DNA of 64,000 bases, from positions 112,608,924-112,672,923 of the forward strand of contig OZ010571.1 in the NCBI GenBank assembly GCA_963932145.1, read 5' to 3'. The first letter of the stretch is position 1; each line of letters opens with the position of its first letter. The position numbers were made by a program, and so were the translations under genes. Under the pieces are notes generated by a model. That model worked only from the letters and a program-made list of their open reading frames with translations, was not told the origin of the DNA and did not search any database. Of the stretch, positions 1 to 11,642 are shown one piece after another. Origin of the DNA: Acanthosepion lycidas. Its lineage: Eukaryota > Mollusca > Cephalopoda > Sepiida > Sepiidae.

Positions 1-454
1 ACATAGTGGTGTTTTCAGTTATTTCCTAACCAGTGCTGCACACTGGATGGTTTTTCAAATCATTTACTATCAAAGTGTCAATTTCTTAAATCGATATCTA
101 ATTCGATTCGAATTTATAATTCAATTGATTAATTATTTTGTCTAGTAGCAATATAATATAAGTTATTAATACCAGGTGTATTTACATGCTAAAAATAGAA
201 ATGACGCAAATATCTTCATTTGTGTATCTCGAGTGTTAGTAATAGAAATGCTGGGAAAAGACGCTGAACATCAGAGTGCAAGGACAACGAAAGTGTATAT
301 TTGGTGTGTTACTTACAGCCACAGAAAGGAAACAATAATACAGATTAAAGTGAGAATAAAAACATAGTTTGTTCTTAAGTAGAGATGGAATGAATATATT
401 CTTATGAAGATTATAAGTTTATAAAGAGACCTTTTTCTTTTTTGTGTCGCGTTT
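1..454. other. unassigned AT-rich DNA
   Basis: No gene, repeat end or RNA gene is recognisable here. The short open frames have no recognisable protein content. Confidence 0.5.
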
Positions 455-760
455 CTTCAGGACGTAGCCGATAATGGACCCACGAATCCTTCTCTTCCTT
501 GTAGCTCTTATTAAGTTTTGCATGTTTGTTATATCTCCCAAATACTATGTCACCATCCATTTGACCCTCATGTGTGTTAAGCGCTGTTTTCCTCTCTTCC
601 TCTCAATCTGTCCTGTGAGCATCCGATATTTAAAAACCCTCCTTCCTCACTACGTGGCCCCAAAATTTCATCCGCCTCTTCCTGATAAGTATACGTTTCC
701 TTTTATTTCCATTTTCAGCAAAAACTCGTTTTTGTTCTGATGTTCGGTCTATGGTATCCT
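455..760 (-). pseudogene. LINE ORF2 C-terminal remnant
   Basis: On the minus strand this stretch reads as the tail of a non-LTR retrotransposon polyprotein, just after the reverse transcriptase domain. A KFWGHVVRKEG segment matches the frequent RYFGHVLRREG-type motif of LINE C-termini. It is followed, after frame changes, by a segment ending IIGYVLKKRDT, which matches the usual IIGNVLKGHGT ending. The reading frame is broken by stops and shifts, so it is dead. A second copy of the same family lies at 17860-18280, also on the minus strand, and the two DNA sequences can be aligned over most of their length (for example the shared CTTCAGGACGTA at one end). The LINE clade is not certain. Confidence 0.6.
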
Positions 761-1071
761 CATCATGTAAGGACTAATTAAAAAAAGAGCTGAATTGTAA
801 ACAGAAGGGAGAAGTTATAACTGGACAATTGTTAATGGTTAGATAGTGAGATTAAGAAGAAATAGAGACAGTAAAATGGACTATATCTAAGCAGTGATAA
901 ATAGCCTAAGACATTTATAAACATACAAAGAGGAAGTGACAGTTTCTGAGTAGCTGGGTACAGAGTGTCAATTGTATTGATAAAGGAAGAGGATTGAAGA
1001 GAAATTATCTTGAAACGTGGTTCCGGAGAGACCAAACAAGGCATTAATAGAAAAAGAATAAATCTGCACAG

Positions 1072-1129
<58 letters not shown>
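1072..1129. repeat. (AC)n(TA)n microsatellite
   Basis: Short AC run followed by about 23 TA units. It creates spurious Tyr-Ile open frames. Confidence 0.95.
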
Positions 1130-1131
<2 letters not shown>

Positions 1132-1374
1132 ATAACCATAATTTATAGAAGACAAAAGGGAGGAAGGGAATTTCGAGACAAAGAAAGAAATAAGACTGAG
1201 GCACTAACAGTAAAATTTATAGAAACTTATTCATTCTTGATACAAGGTACTATCTACATCCCCTTCTGCAGACATTCAATTTGAATTATTAAAGAATATA
1301 ATTAGTTTATCGGTTCTCACTACTTAAATTTAGCCCATTTGACCCGCTGGCTTTCATGATTATTCAACATGTTC

Positions 1375-1406
<32 letters not shown>

Positions 1407-2533
1407 TCTTCACAAAACTTTAGTATAAAAACACGGCTTCCGCCTTTTTCTTGATTGTTTTAAATTTTACCTGAAGCAAACCGAAAGTAAAATGCTCTCA
1501 GGTGAGCAGCATTTACCCGGAACACTTCAGCACACCACGCCCAGTGATCTTTCTGAGAATAGACACGAGTATGCATCGATTACCTGAAATGGCCAAGCAC
1601 TTCGATTTACCTGTCAATAAAGATAAGCAGCCACAGTCAATGCGTTCATGTTTTAAACATGAAGTATGTAGATTTCAATCAGGAGATGGAGAATGTAGTG
1701 TTAGTCACAGCGTTTTATTCCCCTGTATTTTTCCTTCCTTTCATTCGCCTCTCTCTCACGCTTATATATTCGTGTATCATTCAGTCACTGTATTTTTTCT
1801 TTCATTTCACAACATTAGTCCACATTTTCTTTTCTTTTTTTATGTAAAGTTTACACTTTCGTTTCTTTCAGTCTCTGGTTCACTTTTTACATTCTTATCT
1901 CATCGTTCTATTTGTAGCCACTCCCATTTTATTCTTATTCATTGGTCGATTTTATCGTTATTTCCTTAATTTTTTTTCTGCCATTACTTGGAATTTCTCG
2001 CGAACCCTACTGCTTTTTTATTTACTCATCATCTTCCGGCAATAGTAGTCAATTTCGTGATTTCTACAAAAGTTTTGTCAGTGGTTATAACTCTCTAAAT
2101 ACAGACATGCCACTTAAAGTTCAATACAAGTGATACAGTCCAAAGTAAAGCTGCCCAACTAATTTTACACCAAACCCGTTTGATGTTTGCTAGCCAGGAA
2201 CATTTATTTAGGAAAAATTAAACGTTACACTGCGGTTAAAATTATTTTATAACAATATGCTGTATATACAGAGAGATGAGCAACAATTTAAACCGCGAAA
2301 AACAGAATATTAAAATTCTATTTAAATTCTATTTTGAAATTTACCGAACAATCATTTTCCGAATTCAACAAAATCTATAATTTTCATTCGTCATTCATGA
2401 CAATCATGTTGACATTTGTTTTTTCATTAAATGATAGTGCAGTAGAACAACAGAAAAGTTTCTGCTCACTTCCTTCCACTAAATGTCAGATAATCTATTC
2501 GATTAATTGTAGAAAATCTTGATGTTTTATCCT
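1130..2533. other. unassigned DNA, partly pyrimidine-rich
   Basis: A pure poly(A) run sits at 1375-1401. From about 1700 to 2040 the plus strand is rich in T and C and opens a 155-codon frame of low-complexity, Phe/Ser/His-rich content, which I do not consider a gene. Nothing else is recognised. Confidence 0.5.
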
Positions 2534-2930
2534 CTGAACAGGAGGTTTTGAGGAGCGTGGAACCACCTCTTAATTGCTGGTGTTCCCAGGTCCACCCTGA
2601 CCCAGGGTGGCAGCACCCGTTAGGGTCCGAGCTATTGGCAAATAGTTAACCCCGAACCTGGGGTCAACACGTATAAAAATAGGTTTTTACTGTCGTTTAC
2701 TGGAATATGCTTACTTTGTTCGCCTTTACCAGCAATATATTTTTGTAAAAAAGTTATTACCAGCAACGAAGTTTTGAAGAAAAAAATTACCAGCATATAC
2801 ATTTAAAAAAAAAAAAAACTATTTCCAGCAATAAATTGTTGAAGGAGAAATATTACCAGCAATAAAAATCTTTTTGGCATTAAATAACCCATTGAGGTTG
2901 ATATGCCGTAAAACAAAACAAACGAAACTG
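2534..2930 (+). repeat. dispersed repeat, copy 1 (GGAACCACCTC family)
   Basis: This copy begins near CCTCTGAACAGGAGG and ends near ATGCCGTAAAACAAAA. It shares its beginning, middle and end with 31879-32270. The middle carries several imperfect copies of a TTACCAGCAATAAA-like unit separated by A- or T-rich spacers. It has no coding capacity. The class is unknown; it could be a SINE-like or satellite-derived unit. Confidence 0.7.
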
Positions 2931-2935
2931 CTTTA

Positions 2936-4930
2936 TCCAGTTTTACTTCTGACGCCCGAAAACGGAAATAGTAGATGCAATCTCTGAGGTTAACCCATAA
3001 TTTTAATATATGTTAACTCTAGATTTTACGTAATCAATTACAATAACGCACAATCCCAATGATCTTAAATATGTCGAGTTAATTCCAAACATAAGTTAAT
3101 GTATTTGTATCGTCCCTTAAGCCGTTCATTGCTTTCACAGTAATTTATCTTTTGATTTAAAATTCCCTTTGTATTTTTTTTTGTTTTCATATTTCTGATT
3201 GTTTCGAATTAATGCTTACCCTCATACATTTCTGCTATTTAGTTTCATTTTTCACTTCTCCGCTGCATTTTTCCCGTTTTTTTTATTTTATTCTGTCGTA
3301 TATTGGAAAATATTTGCGTTGTTCGCCTTTACTTGCCATTGTTTCTCACTTTTGCTATTCATAATTGTTTAACCACGTCTTTATTTTTTGTCTTGAATGG
3401 TTAATGTTTTCGTTGCTTTTCTTTTTCAAACTGTTTTACTTTCTTATTTCTTCTTCATCACAACGTAAATTCTATTTGCTTTTTAGATTTTTCTTTATAC
3501 TTTATATCTTTTTGCGTTTCATCTTGAGGCGGAATTCAATTTCTTTCCTTCGATTTAAGCAGCTTGTTCACGTCCTCCTCCTTTACAGAACAGTATTTCT
3601 GAAATCTATTTCGAGAAACAGTGTATCATACGTCGACTTAATTTGCAATGTCAGTGGTAGTCTATTTTGGAAATATCCTTCAAACGGACACCATTAATTA
3701 AATACAGATATTTGACGTTGATTCGTCTCCATTAAGCGTTTTCATTTACGTATTACGAAATCAAAAAAGAGTTGCTTTTGTTTCAATACATTATTGTTTT
3801 GACTACTACGAGATGGGAAAGAAAAGGGAAGCAAGGCCGATACAGAAAGTTGAATGAACAAAAGAAAGGGAAAGAAAGAGAAATTTAAGACAAGTCTGTT
3901 TTCATGCTGTCAAATAATTTGATTGTCTGAAGTTGTTGTCGGTGATGCGCTGCGGAGGAAAATTAGGAGAGTGAGCGCTGTCTGCTTTACGCGTTCTATT
4001 TTGGCTGGGATCATTGAGCATATTCTATGGTGATTTCCATATGCCTGGTTGTTAAATGATGTGCCAAAAAGCTATCGACATATATCTAATAATGTGAAGA
4101 TATTCACCTTGCCTAAATAACGGCAGCTACGCGAAGTATCATATGTCCCCGTGGCGCTATACATCACGACATTATATCTACCTATGTAGATATCAGAACA
4201 GCCCATTTTTGATTGTTGAAGTTGGTTAACGATTATTTTGTGCGATTTGAAACCATAATTGCCCAGTAAAGTTTAAATCTGAATAATTTGGGGTAATGGA
4301 GAATCTGGATTCACCTTATTTCGTTTAATAAATCTTGTGTTACCCTCACATGACATTCTCTTGCGTTATCATGTATAACCAAACCATCACCACTGAGGAA
4401 TATGGTGAGCATCAAAGTTTGTAAAGAATCAGCAACATTATATATATTTACAGAACATGTCAAAGTACACGCCAGTTTCAACAGTAAACGTGGTGGAATC
4501 TGACAGAGCACAAGCAATATCAGGAGACAACACATAGATATTTGCATAAATATAACTGAGAAGCCGGATGCATATTTTCGTGTTGTCTCCTCGTCATGGG
4601 AACTCAACAGTCTGCTCAAATGAGCTGGAAACATAAATATCTGAGAAAGCGATGCGGTACTTCACTGGTCTGTGTTCTGGCTCAGGTAAAGCACTCACTG
4701 ATGCAATTGCGTTACTGTTTTATAGGTATTATTTTATTCAGTCTAAAATTCAAATTGAATATAATGCAGGCTGCAGAGTTTACTGAGTTCTGGGTTGAGC
4801 AACACAACATAAACTCTAAATTTTATGAAACCTTTCTCTTTGTTAGTGGAACAGTATAATCTTGGATGGTGATCCCAATCTTGCAAACATTATATACTTC
4901 GAGAGTGTTCGTATAGAGTTCACTTATTTA
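2936..4930. other. unassigned DNA
   Basis: Between about 3110 and 3700 the plus strand is T-rich, with a low-complexity 110-codon frame. A more GC-balanced patch lies near 3940-4190. No homology is recognised. Confidence 0.45.
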
Positions 4931-4931
4931 A

Positions 4932-4953
4932 ATATATATATATATATATATAT
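4932..4953. repeat. (TA)n microsatellite
   Basis: About 11 TA units. Confidence 0.9.
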
Positions 4954-5998
4954 TTTTTGATACAGACACACGTTAGTATAAACGGTCTACAATATAGCTC
5001 CCCTTTTTCTAGAAACCTTAGATTTTTTTTGTTGTCTGCACTCAAACAAAGTTGAAGCCATTCCACAATTACACACATTCTTTAACTACTAAATCGCATA
5101 TATACACATCTGGATGAGTCTATTTCCTTAAGTTAGGGACAACACAAAAATCAGCGAGTTCTATGAAGATTGTTGGCATATCAATTTATGAGACTTTTCA
5201 TAATTTTGGTAGTACATGATTCTTTTTCGCCTTTGATTTCTTCATTGATTTTTAGTTTGTCCTTGATTTTATTCGCGTGATCTATTGTTAGATTTCTTTG
5301 CTGCTTTTATCCGATCTTTAGTTGCCCCGTTCACGTGAAGATCAATCATTGTCAGAATGGCTGTAAAGTTTCGTGTGGGTTTTATTTTTATTTAATTTGT
5401 GTAATTCGCAAACTCTTAAGCACCGCGATCTTCACTGCTTTTCCTTGTTCTCTGAGCAGTATTGACCTCTATTGAGAAACACTTAAACAGATATTTAATC
5501 AAATAAGATGATATTCTATCGATACTTCTCCATCAGGAATATCAAAGGAATCGTTCACTCTTTATATCGATCATTAAAGTTTTTGAATATTTTACAGCTG
5601 GACTTGGCAGTCAAAATTGTAGTTTGTTTCACTTAATGAAACATTATATACTCTTTAAAATCCTAAGCCTAATCTTATGAGGAAAATTTGTTATTTAACT
5701 GAAGATTAGCTTTACCTTGGCAACTATCACCGCGAAATAGTTTCGATTAGATGAATGAATAAATCGTGTATAAAAAAGATGATTATTTTATGGTGGCTAA
5801 AATTCAGGTAAGTAACCGTCCAAGGCTATAACGAATAAGAAACTTTGAAAGGAATTTTAGTTAGCAAACAATAATTGCCCATGGAACATCTATGTTAATC
5901 AATACAGAAAATTGTTACGTAAGTCATTTCTTCGAAAACAAACAATGGGGAAAAATACTATAAATGTAAAAAAGGAAAAAATGTTTGAATAATGATTT

Positions 5999-6000
<2 letters not shown>
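4954..6000. other. unassigned AT-rich DNA
   Basis: No open frame, element end or RNA gene is recognised. Confidence 0.5.

Positions 6001-6068
<68 letters not shown>
6001..6068. repeat. (AC)n(AT)n(GT)n compound microsatellite
   Basis: The order AC-run, AT-run, GT-run makes the whole tract self-complementary. It directly abuts a fold-back element on its right side. Confidence 0.95.
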
Positions 6069-6189
6069 AAAATTTGACGTCAAGGCTTAGAGGCGACAGG
6101 CTGTTTCATCCTAGAGGCAATCGTCTAGCATGAAACAGCTTGTCGTCTCTGAGTGTTGACTTCAATGTTCACCTTTATATTTACACACG
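6062..6189. mobile_element. fold-back (palindromic) element
   Basis: Arms of about 47 bp face each other around 6120. GGCTGTTTCAT near 6099-6109 is answered by ATGAAACAGC near 6130-6139, and the outer TTGACGTCAA is answered by TTGACTTCAA. The outer ends also pair as GTGTGTAAA and TTTACACAC. This resembles a small MITE or fold-back transposon. No protein is encoded. Confidence 0.65.
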
Positions 6190-6248
6190 CACTATCTTTA
6201 ATATTGAACAATTTACACTTTATCCCATAAATATAGCACAATTTAAGA

Positions 6249-6288
<40 letters not shown>
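6249..6288. repeat. (TA)n microsatellite
   Basis: About 20 TA units immediately before a tRNA-like SINE head. Confidence 0.95.
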
Positions 6289-6289
<1 letters not shown>

Positions 6290-6291
<2 letters not shown>

Positions 6292-6560
6292 CATGCCTGA
6301 GTAGATAGAATGTTCGCTTTCTGAACAGGAGACTTCCTGATATTATCGGAATGGTTCGAGGTCGATCTCACCGTGCGGAACCTTTCGAAAGTGCCTGAAA
6401 ACCATACCACGGTTGACCCAAGTCTTTTGAGTCACATTGAGTAGACGGAACTATTGAGGGTCGTCGATAGCTGTGTTAGCAAAAAGTCACAAGTCATCAT
6501 GGCCGAGGTCTAGAGCGTGCTGGCTTTGTTCAAATTGTTGATCACGCTATGAGAGATATT
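6290..6560 (+). mobile_element. tRNA-derived SINE-like sequence
   Basis: A tRNA-like start, CCGCATGCCTGAGTAGATAG, can serve as an A-box region. About 55 bp later GGTTCGAGGTCG resembles a B box. Near 6506 a second tRNA-like start, ATGGCCGAGGTCTAGAGCG, appears, so the element may be composite or two fused remnants. The assignment rests on box spacing only. Confidence 0.45.
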
Positions 6561-7284
6561 TCTATATTTTCTTTTAATTAAAACTACTCCCTATCAATGA
6601 CAGACAATTGCACGCACCTTTGAAAGCACTACTTTTATTCAATGAAGTTAATGTTATTCAGATTGTATCCACAATTTTAACGGGTCAGGATATCATCGAC
6701 ATCGAATATGCAATACCAGACACAGAGATATCTAGGTGACATAACACAATATTCCTCATCAAAGCTGTCATATTTTAGTGAACAAGTGCCAACGTCGCTA
6801 AATTCTGATGAAATATAATAACAAGCTTGCGCATAAACGTGCAGACATGCACCACTCACACAGATATTTGGTATATGGGGTGTACAACGCCCCGTAGTGA
6901 GACTGGCTACATGTCTCCAAGATATACTCACTTGTTCCTTCTCCCAAGTGAGTTGGAAAACCTAATTTGTCTAATCATGCAACATAGCATACTCCAGCAA
7001 GCGATTTGACACAGTCTCTATCAAGCATGACTTTCTTCAAAATATTCATTTGCCAAGTCAACATATTGATTTCTAAGTTGACAACCTATAGTGCTATACC
7101 CAATGCTCGATACAGCATAATTTTAGGCAATACAAACACACACACAACATATATAGGGGTGCAGTTATATATAGGTGTCATTTTCAGCAGAAATATCTCC
7201 CGTCAACGGGTCAAAATTATAGTGCAATAATAATAAATATTCAATAGTTGCCTATGACAAAAACAGAAAAAGATAATTTTCAGT

Positions 7285-7287
<3 letters not shown>

Positions 7288-7323
<36 letters not shown>
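7288..7323. repeat. (TA)n microsatellite
   Basis: TA tract whose last TA is the left target site of the mariner-type MITE that follows. Confidence 0.9.
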
Positions 7324-7327
<4 letters not shown>

Positions 7328-7427
7328 GTTGGTGCAAAAATAATGACGTAATAATGTCGTTTGTTGACGTATATTTAACGTCAAAAAACGACATTATTAC
7401 GTCATTATTTTTGCACCAATCATCCTA
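7324..7427. mobile_element. mariner-type palindromic MITE, copy 1
   Basis: Terminal sequence TTAGGTTGGTGCAAAAATAA with an almost complete inverted copy at the other end. The element is inserted at TA, and the two halves around 7373 pair nearly perfectly. The right end is slightly scrambled (CCAATCATCCTA in place of CCAACCTAA). The terminal sequence resembles that of the mariner group that includes human Hsmar1/MADE1, recalled from general knowledge. It is non-autonomous, with no open frame. Confidence 0.85.
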
Positions 7428-7786
7428 GCAAGAATGTCAAACATGCGATACCAAAAAAATAATATGATGTCAATATGGTCAAATTTTGAATCAAGATTTT
7501 TACATGTGCAAAAATCTGTTAAAATATTCTCTTAATTATTCGACACCAGAAAAGAATACATTTCTGTAACGAAAGAAAATGTTTGTTTTTTCTTTAAAAT
7601 GCAATGATATATTAACGTCTATTTATCATGCTGACTAAAGTTGTCACATCCAGAGAGACAGCAGAGAAAATTGAAAATGCATCGATTGAAAGAAATATGC
7701 ATAAAAATATAATAAATGTTCTGGGAAGTAATAAGCGAAAATATTAACAAGTATATAAACGTTGTAAAGTATACGATGAAGATTGC

Positions 7787-7808
7787 TTACATTCCTGATG
7801 TTTATGCA

Positions 7809-7840
<32 letters not shown>

Positions 7841-7958
7841 ATATATGTGTGTATAAATATATGTTTGTATATATGTATGCATATGTGTGAATGTGCATAT
7901 ATACATGTATGTGTCTATATATACATAATATATATATAAATTAAACATCAGGGATGTA
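7787..7958. repeat. inverted repeat around (TA)n
   Basis: TTACATTCCTGATGTTTATG at the left faces its near-complement at 7942-7958. The interior is built of TA, TG and TATG repeats. The arms are about 18-20 bp. It may be a small fold-back element with an expanded centre. Confidence 0.6.
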
Positions 7959-7967
7959 AAAAAATTC

Positions 7968-7969
<2 letters not shown>

Positions 7970-8000
<31 letters not shown>
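7970..8000. repeat. (TA)n microsatellite
   Basis: About 15 TA units. Confidence 0.9.
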
Positions 8001-8003
<3 letters not shown>

Positions 8004-8168
8004 AGTTTTAAGGTATGCTGTACTTATGGGTTAAATTACTCTATATCAAGTGTAGAGCGTATGTAAATATAGAAGTGGACATTGAAATCAATTTCCTCCA
8101 ATCGTCGGGCTATCGATTGCGTATAAGCATGAAACAAACTATCATCGAAGGGTGTTGACAATGTCCAC

Positions 8169-8170
<2 letters not shown>

Positions 8171-8213
<43 letters not shown>
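8171..8213. repeat. (TA)n microsatellite
   Basis: About 21 TA units. The sequence just left of it (AGTGGACATTG near 8074 and CAATGTCCACT near 8159) forms a short inverted repeat. Confidence 0.9.
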
Positions 8214-8216
<3 letters not shown>

Positions 8217-8291
8217 AAAGGAGGACTTTGAATTCAAAACCTGCGGAGGGTTGTTTAAGCACAGTCACAGACGTACAAGCATACGTAAACT

Positions 8292-8318
8292 TATATATAT
8301 ATATATATATATATATAT
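8292..8318. repeat. (TA)n microsatellite
   Basis: About 13 TA units. Confidence 0.9.
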
Positions 8319-8699
8319 TGATGCATGTTTCATTAAATAATATAGACAAGTTTTTGCAAATTTACGTTATGCAAATTGTTTTCATATCGTCGGATAAGCT
8401 TAATAGCATTATCATTAAAAGAAGAAAAAAATCATAATATTGATATATATTTTTAATCCTGTCTAAGCTTTTGGCTTACATAAGCCATTATCAAAGATGA
8501 CAGTTACATTACAATATATTAAACAATACACAGAAAAAACAATAATGATAGTTTGTTTTGTTTACATGGAAGATTTCCAAGCCACGACAAACTCGTGCAT
8601 ATGGGACACTGGAAACAAAAATCGCACCACTGCTCATGTCGCCACAAATTACCATGAGAGAGTAGAAAAAAGTATTGCAAGCCACTGACATAAATACTC

Positions 8700-8701
<2 letters not shown>

Positions 8702-8778
<77 letters not shown>

Positions 8779-8780
8779 AT
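8702..8780. repeat. (TA)n(TG)n microsatellite
   Basis: About 28 TA units pass directly into about 11 GT units. Confidence 0.95.
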
Positions 8781-8829
8781 AAACCACACATTTACATATA
8801 TCAATATGCACACACGTACATACACCGAA

Positions 8830-8835
<6 letters not shown>

Positions 8836-8869
<34 letters not shown>
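8836..8869. repeat. (TA)n microsatellite
   Basis: About 17 TA units. Confidence 0.9.
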
Positions 8870-8872
<3 letters not shown>

Positions 8873-9337
8873 AAAGTAACAAGTTTAACGTTAATAAATA
8901 GAGATGGCAGAGACAAATGTATTTTTTCTTTGTTTTGCCAGAAAAAAAAAATCTTTGCACAACTCGAATAAATGAAACTGTTAGAAACAAAAGAGCCAGG
9001 AACAGGTAATACAAACAGCAAGGCATAATGAAAATCAACGTCTATTATTCACTTATTGCATAAAGAGAAACAGAAGGCCTAAATTGGAATATATTTTTTT
9101 AAGAAGTTGTGTTTACTGCGGCGTTCATATTGATTTCAATTCGAATATTTCTTTTTCCCATTATCACTATCATCTTTCGAGTTATTATGGCACGAATGAA
9201 TATGTTTTTGTCACGTATTCATTTTCATAGTCTTGATATTGTGTTTACCTTCCTCATGGGAAAAATGGAATATAGGGTGCCATATTGTTCATTTTCATTG
9301 TATGCACAAGATGACTTACCTGTTTTTATCTTTTTCT

Positions 9338-9356
9338 GCGCTTAGTATTATTTAAT

Positions 9357-9406
<50 letters not shown>

Positions 9407-9425
9407 ATTAAATATTATTAAGCGC
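9338..9425. repeat. palindrome centred on (TA)n
   Basis: The left flank GCGCTTAGTATTATTTAATG faces its complement CATTAAATATTATTAAGCGC, with a 45-bp TA tract (9359-9403) in the centre. The whole 88-bp unit is close to a perfect palindrome. No target duplication is obvious. Confidence 0.75.
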
Positions 9426-9591
9426 CGTTTTTAACTACACGTGAAGATATTTAGTAATCGTGCACTATCGGTTCATCTGTTTACTTCAGACTTTTTTTCC
9501 AAACCAAATGGTCGTTGCAAAGTCAGAATATATGGCAAAATTGATCCGATTAATTTTAATCCGTTTTAATGTACTAAAAGATATCTAGTAC

Positions 9592-9593
<2 letters not shown>

Positions 9594-9654
<61 letters not shown>

Positions 9655-9655
9655 T

Positions 9656-9690
<35 letters not shown>
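9594..9690. repeat. (TA)n microsatellite with GATA interruptions
   Basis: About 95 bp of TA repeats with a few GTATA and GATA interruptions. Confidence 0.95.
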
Positions 9691-9990
9691 TAAGTGCGCA
9701 GGTATGCAGAAAATAGAAAATAACATAATTGGGTGCATAATCCGGAGTTCCTTAGTATTTTTGTTTTTATTTTTAAGATACAGTGCTCCATACAGAAGTA
9801 GAGCTTATATTATTATTTTTTGTATAAATATATGATTCCTTCGCTGCATAAGAGTTTTCATGTTTCAAAAACGAGAGCCGAAGCCATCCAAATAATTATT
9901 AAAATTAAGTTGAATTGAGGTGTTTAGTCCCGTTTCATCTTCAAGCGAAATTTTAGGAATAATCTATCTCTTGGTTTACGTATGTTTTTA

Positions 9991-10008
9991 GGCGCGCGCG
10001 CACACACA

Positions 10009-10043
<35 letters not shown>

Positions 10044-10049
10044 ACGCGC
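9991..10049. repeat. self-complementary (CG)n(CA)n(GT)n(GC)n tract
   Basis: The order GCGCGC, CACACA, GTGTGT, GCGCACGCGC makes a palindrome of alternating purine-pyrimidine steps. Such tracts are known for Z-DNA or cruciform potential. Confidence 0.9.
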
Positions 10050-10156
10050 AAAAATGAAACGCTAATTATTCCATTCAGATTGCCATTTTGTCACCGGGAG
10101 ATTCTTCTGCGGAGAAAATGGCCGTCTGAATGGGGTAATTTGGGTTTCATTTTTGC
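10048..10156. mobile_element. fold-back element
   Basis: GCAAAAATGAAAC at the left end faces GTTTCATTTTTGC at the right end. The arms continue inward through CCATTCAGA / TCTGAATGG and GCCATTTT / AAAATGGC, so each arm is about 45 bp. The loop is near 10100. This is a MITE-like structure with no coding capacity. Confidence 0.75.
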
Positions 10157-10529
10157 ATTTCACTTATATACTCCATAAAAATATATTGAGCTCTCTTTTG
10201 TGGATTAGTTTTAATATTTTATATTAATAGGATCTACTTGGATTATACACCCACGGATTTTTATATATATTTTATGGTGAAATTACTTTTAAAATGTTTC
10301 AATTTTTTTCCATATGCTCTTGCTTTGCAACGACCGTTAAATACTTTGGCTTGGAAAACAATCTGAAGTAAATAGATGCACTGATATTACATGATTACTG
10401 CATATCGTTAGGTTTAGTTAAAAACAGAAAGACTAAGAGGTTAAGTCATCGTCGTACTAAACACGCTGATCAGGAGCGATAGGTACCACCAAATTAAATA
10501 TCTATCTATATTTCTGATATAAGGTATTA

Positions 10530-10745
10530 TAATTATTTACACTATTGACATTGTTTGATCTGCTGTCCTCATCTTCGTTGCCATATTTACGACGCTTAGC
10601 CGTTACACACTCCGGCCGTCTTCAATTGATTTGAATTTCGAAGTGATACCCTTATTTCGTACACCGGGATAGGTTCTTCTAGTTCCACGTTCCACATCTC
10701 TTCCAGATGGTTCAGTAACAGTTATCTCCCTTTTAATACAAGGCT
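10530..10745 (-). mobile_element. dispersed repeat with TGAAGA-hairpin-AAGCGTC motif, copy A
   Basis: Read on the minus strand, this copy aligns with 58740-58960: GATAACTG, CGTGGAACTAGAA, a motif like TTGAAGACGGCCGG, then AAATATGGCAACGAAGATGAG and AATAGTGTAAATAAT. A short GCCG/CGGC stem lies inside the motif. The motif style resembles junction sequences seen in Penelope-like elements, which is a suggestion only. Copy C lies head-to-head at 10815-10990. Confidence 0.6.
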
Positions 10746-10814
10746 CTGATTTTATTTTATTGTTTTTTTTTTTTTTTTGTTCACATCTGCTGTAATCAGG
10801 TATTGAACTCGCAA

Positions 10815-10990
10815 GTCATTTTGTTAAGAGTTCATTTCGAAATGCCGACACCTGAAGAAGTCCTGAGGGTACAAAGACCGAAACGTCTGGAATATGACAA
10901 TAAACATAAGAACAACTGCCCTAAAAATGTAAATTATTTAAGTACCCAAATGTTTAAAAATCCCTTGTGTTGTTCAGTTTTGGTCTTGGA
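10815..10990 (+). mobile_element. dispersed repeat with CCTGAAGAAG...CGAAACGTC motif, copy C
   Basis: AAGAGTTCATTTCGAA leads into ACACCTGAAGAAGTCC, and CCGAAACGTCTGG follows about 20 bp later. The same order occurs at 58800-58850. The 66-codon open frame here has no recognisable content. With copy A it forms an inverted pair about 70 bp apart. Confidence 0.55.
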
Positions 10991-10999
10991 AAAGGAATC

Positions 11000-11640
11000 T
11001 TGACAATTTACCGAATCAGTGACGCCTCCCCACAAAAATCCACTGACATTACCTATTGAAATATCTTAACCTTCGCCGTCATGTTTGCTAGAGGATTCAT
11101 CATTGAATTAATCATGCAAAAGAGCAGAGGTGCGCTTTGTAGGCTACATTTATAAGGGCTTTGGAAATCCTTACTGCGAGGAAAACATGCCTCCAAGCTT
11201 TCAAATAATATGAACACCAGGAAAGAGATATAGAGCTACATCAAAATACACTCGTCTTCTTGCAGAAAAAAACTGTTCCACAGAGGATCAACAGAAAGTT
11301 TAATGACACTCTTAGTGAGAAAGAGTTAGGATAGAGAAAACGTCCATGTGACTAATCATTCTCAGCCACTATGTGCGTCTGACTGAATTTAGACAGAATA
11401 GTTTATCCAAACAGGTTTGGTTAAATACCAACGATAAGTACGGCTTGATTAATTCATATTCTTCTTTTCAATTTATTTTCTGATATTTGTGTGTATTGGG
11501 ATAAAAACTGCGTCTAAAGTTTTCGAAATTAATATTTTGTGCTCTTTGTGTTTAAGTATTTTCGACAGCCTCAGCCACTTCCAAGAACTGGTTGTTATCA
11601 GAGCGGTAGAACATATTTCGTTCGCTCTATAACTAGCATA
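11000..11640. other. unassigned DNA
   Basis: No recognisable gene or element end is seen. Confidence 0.45.
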
Positions 11641-11642
11641 TA

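Noticed and set aside
832-1204. Minus-strand frames of 78-107 codons with Tyr-Ile runs, and similar ones at 8110-9021, 9585, 24195 and 59860
   Set aside because: All are kept open by (TA)n or (TG)n microsatellites.
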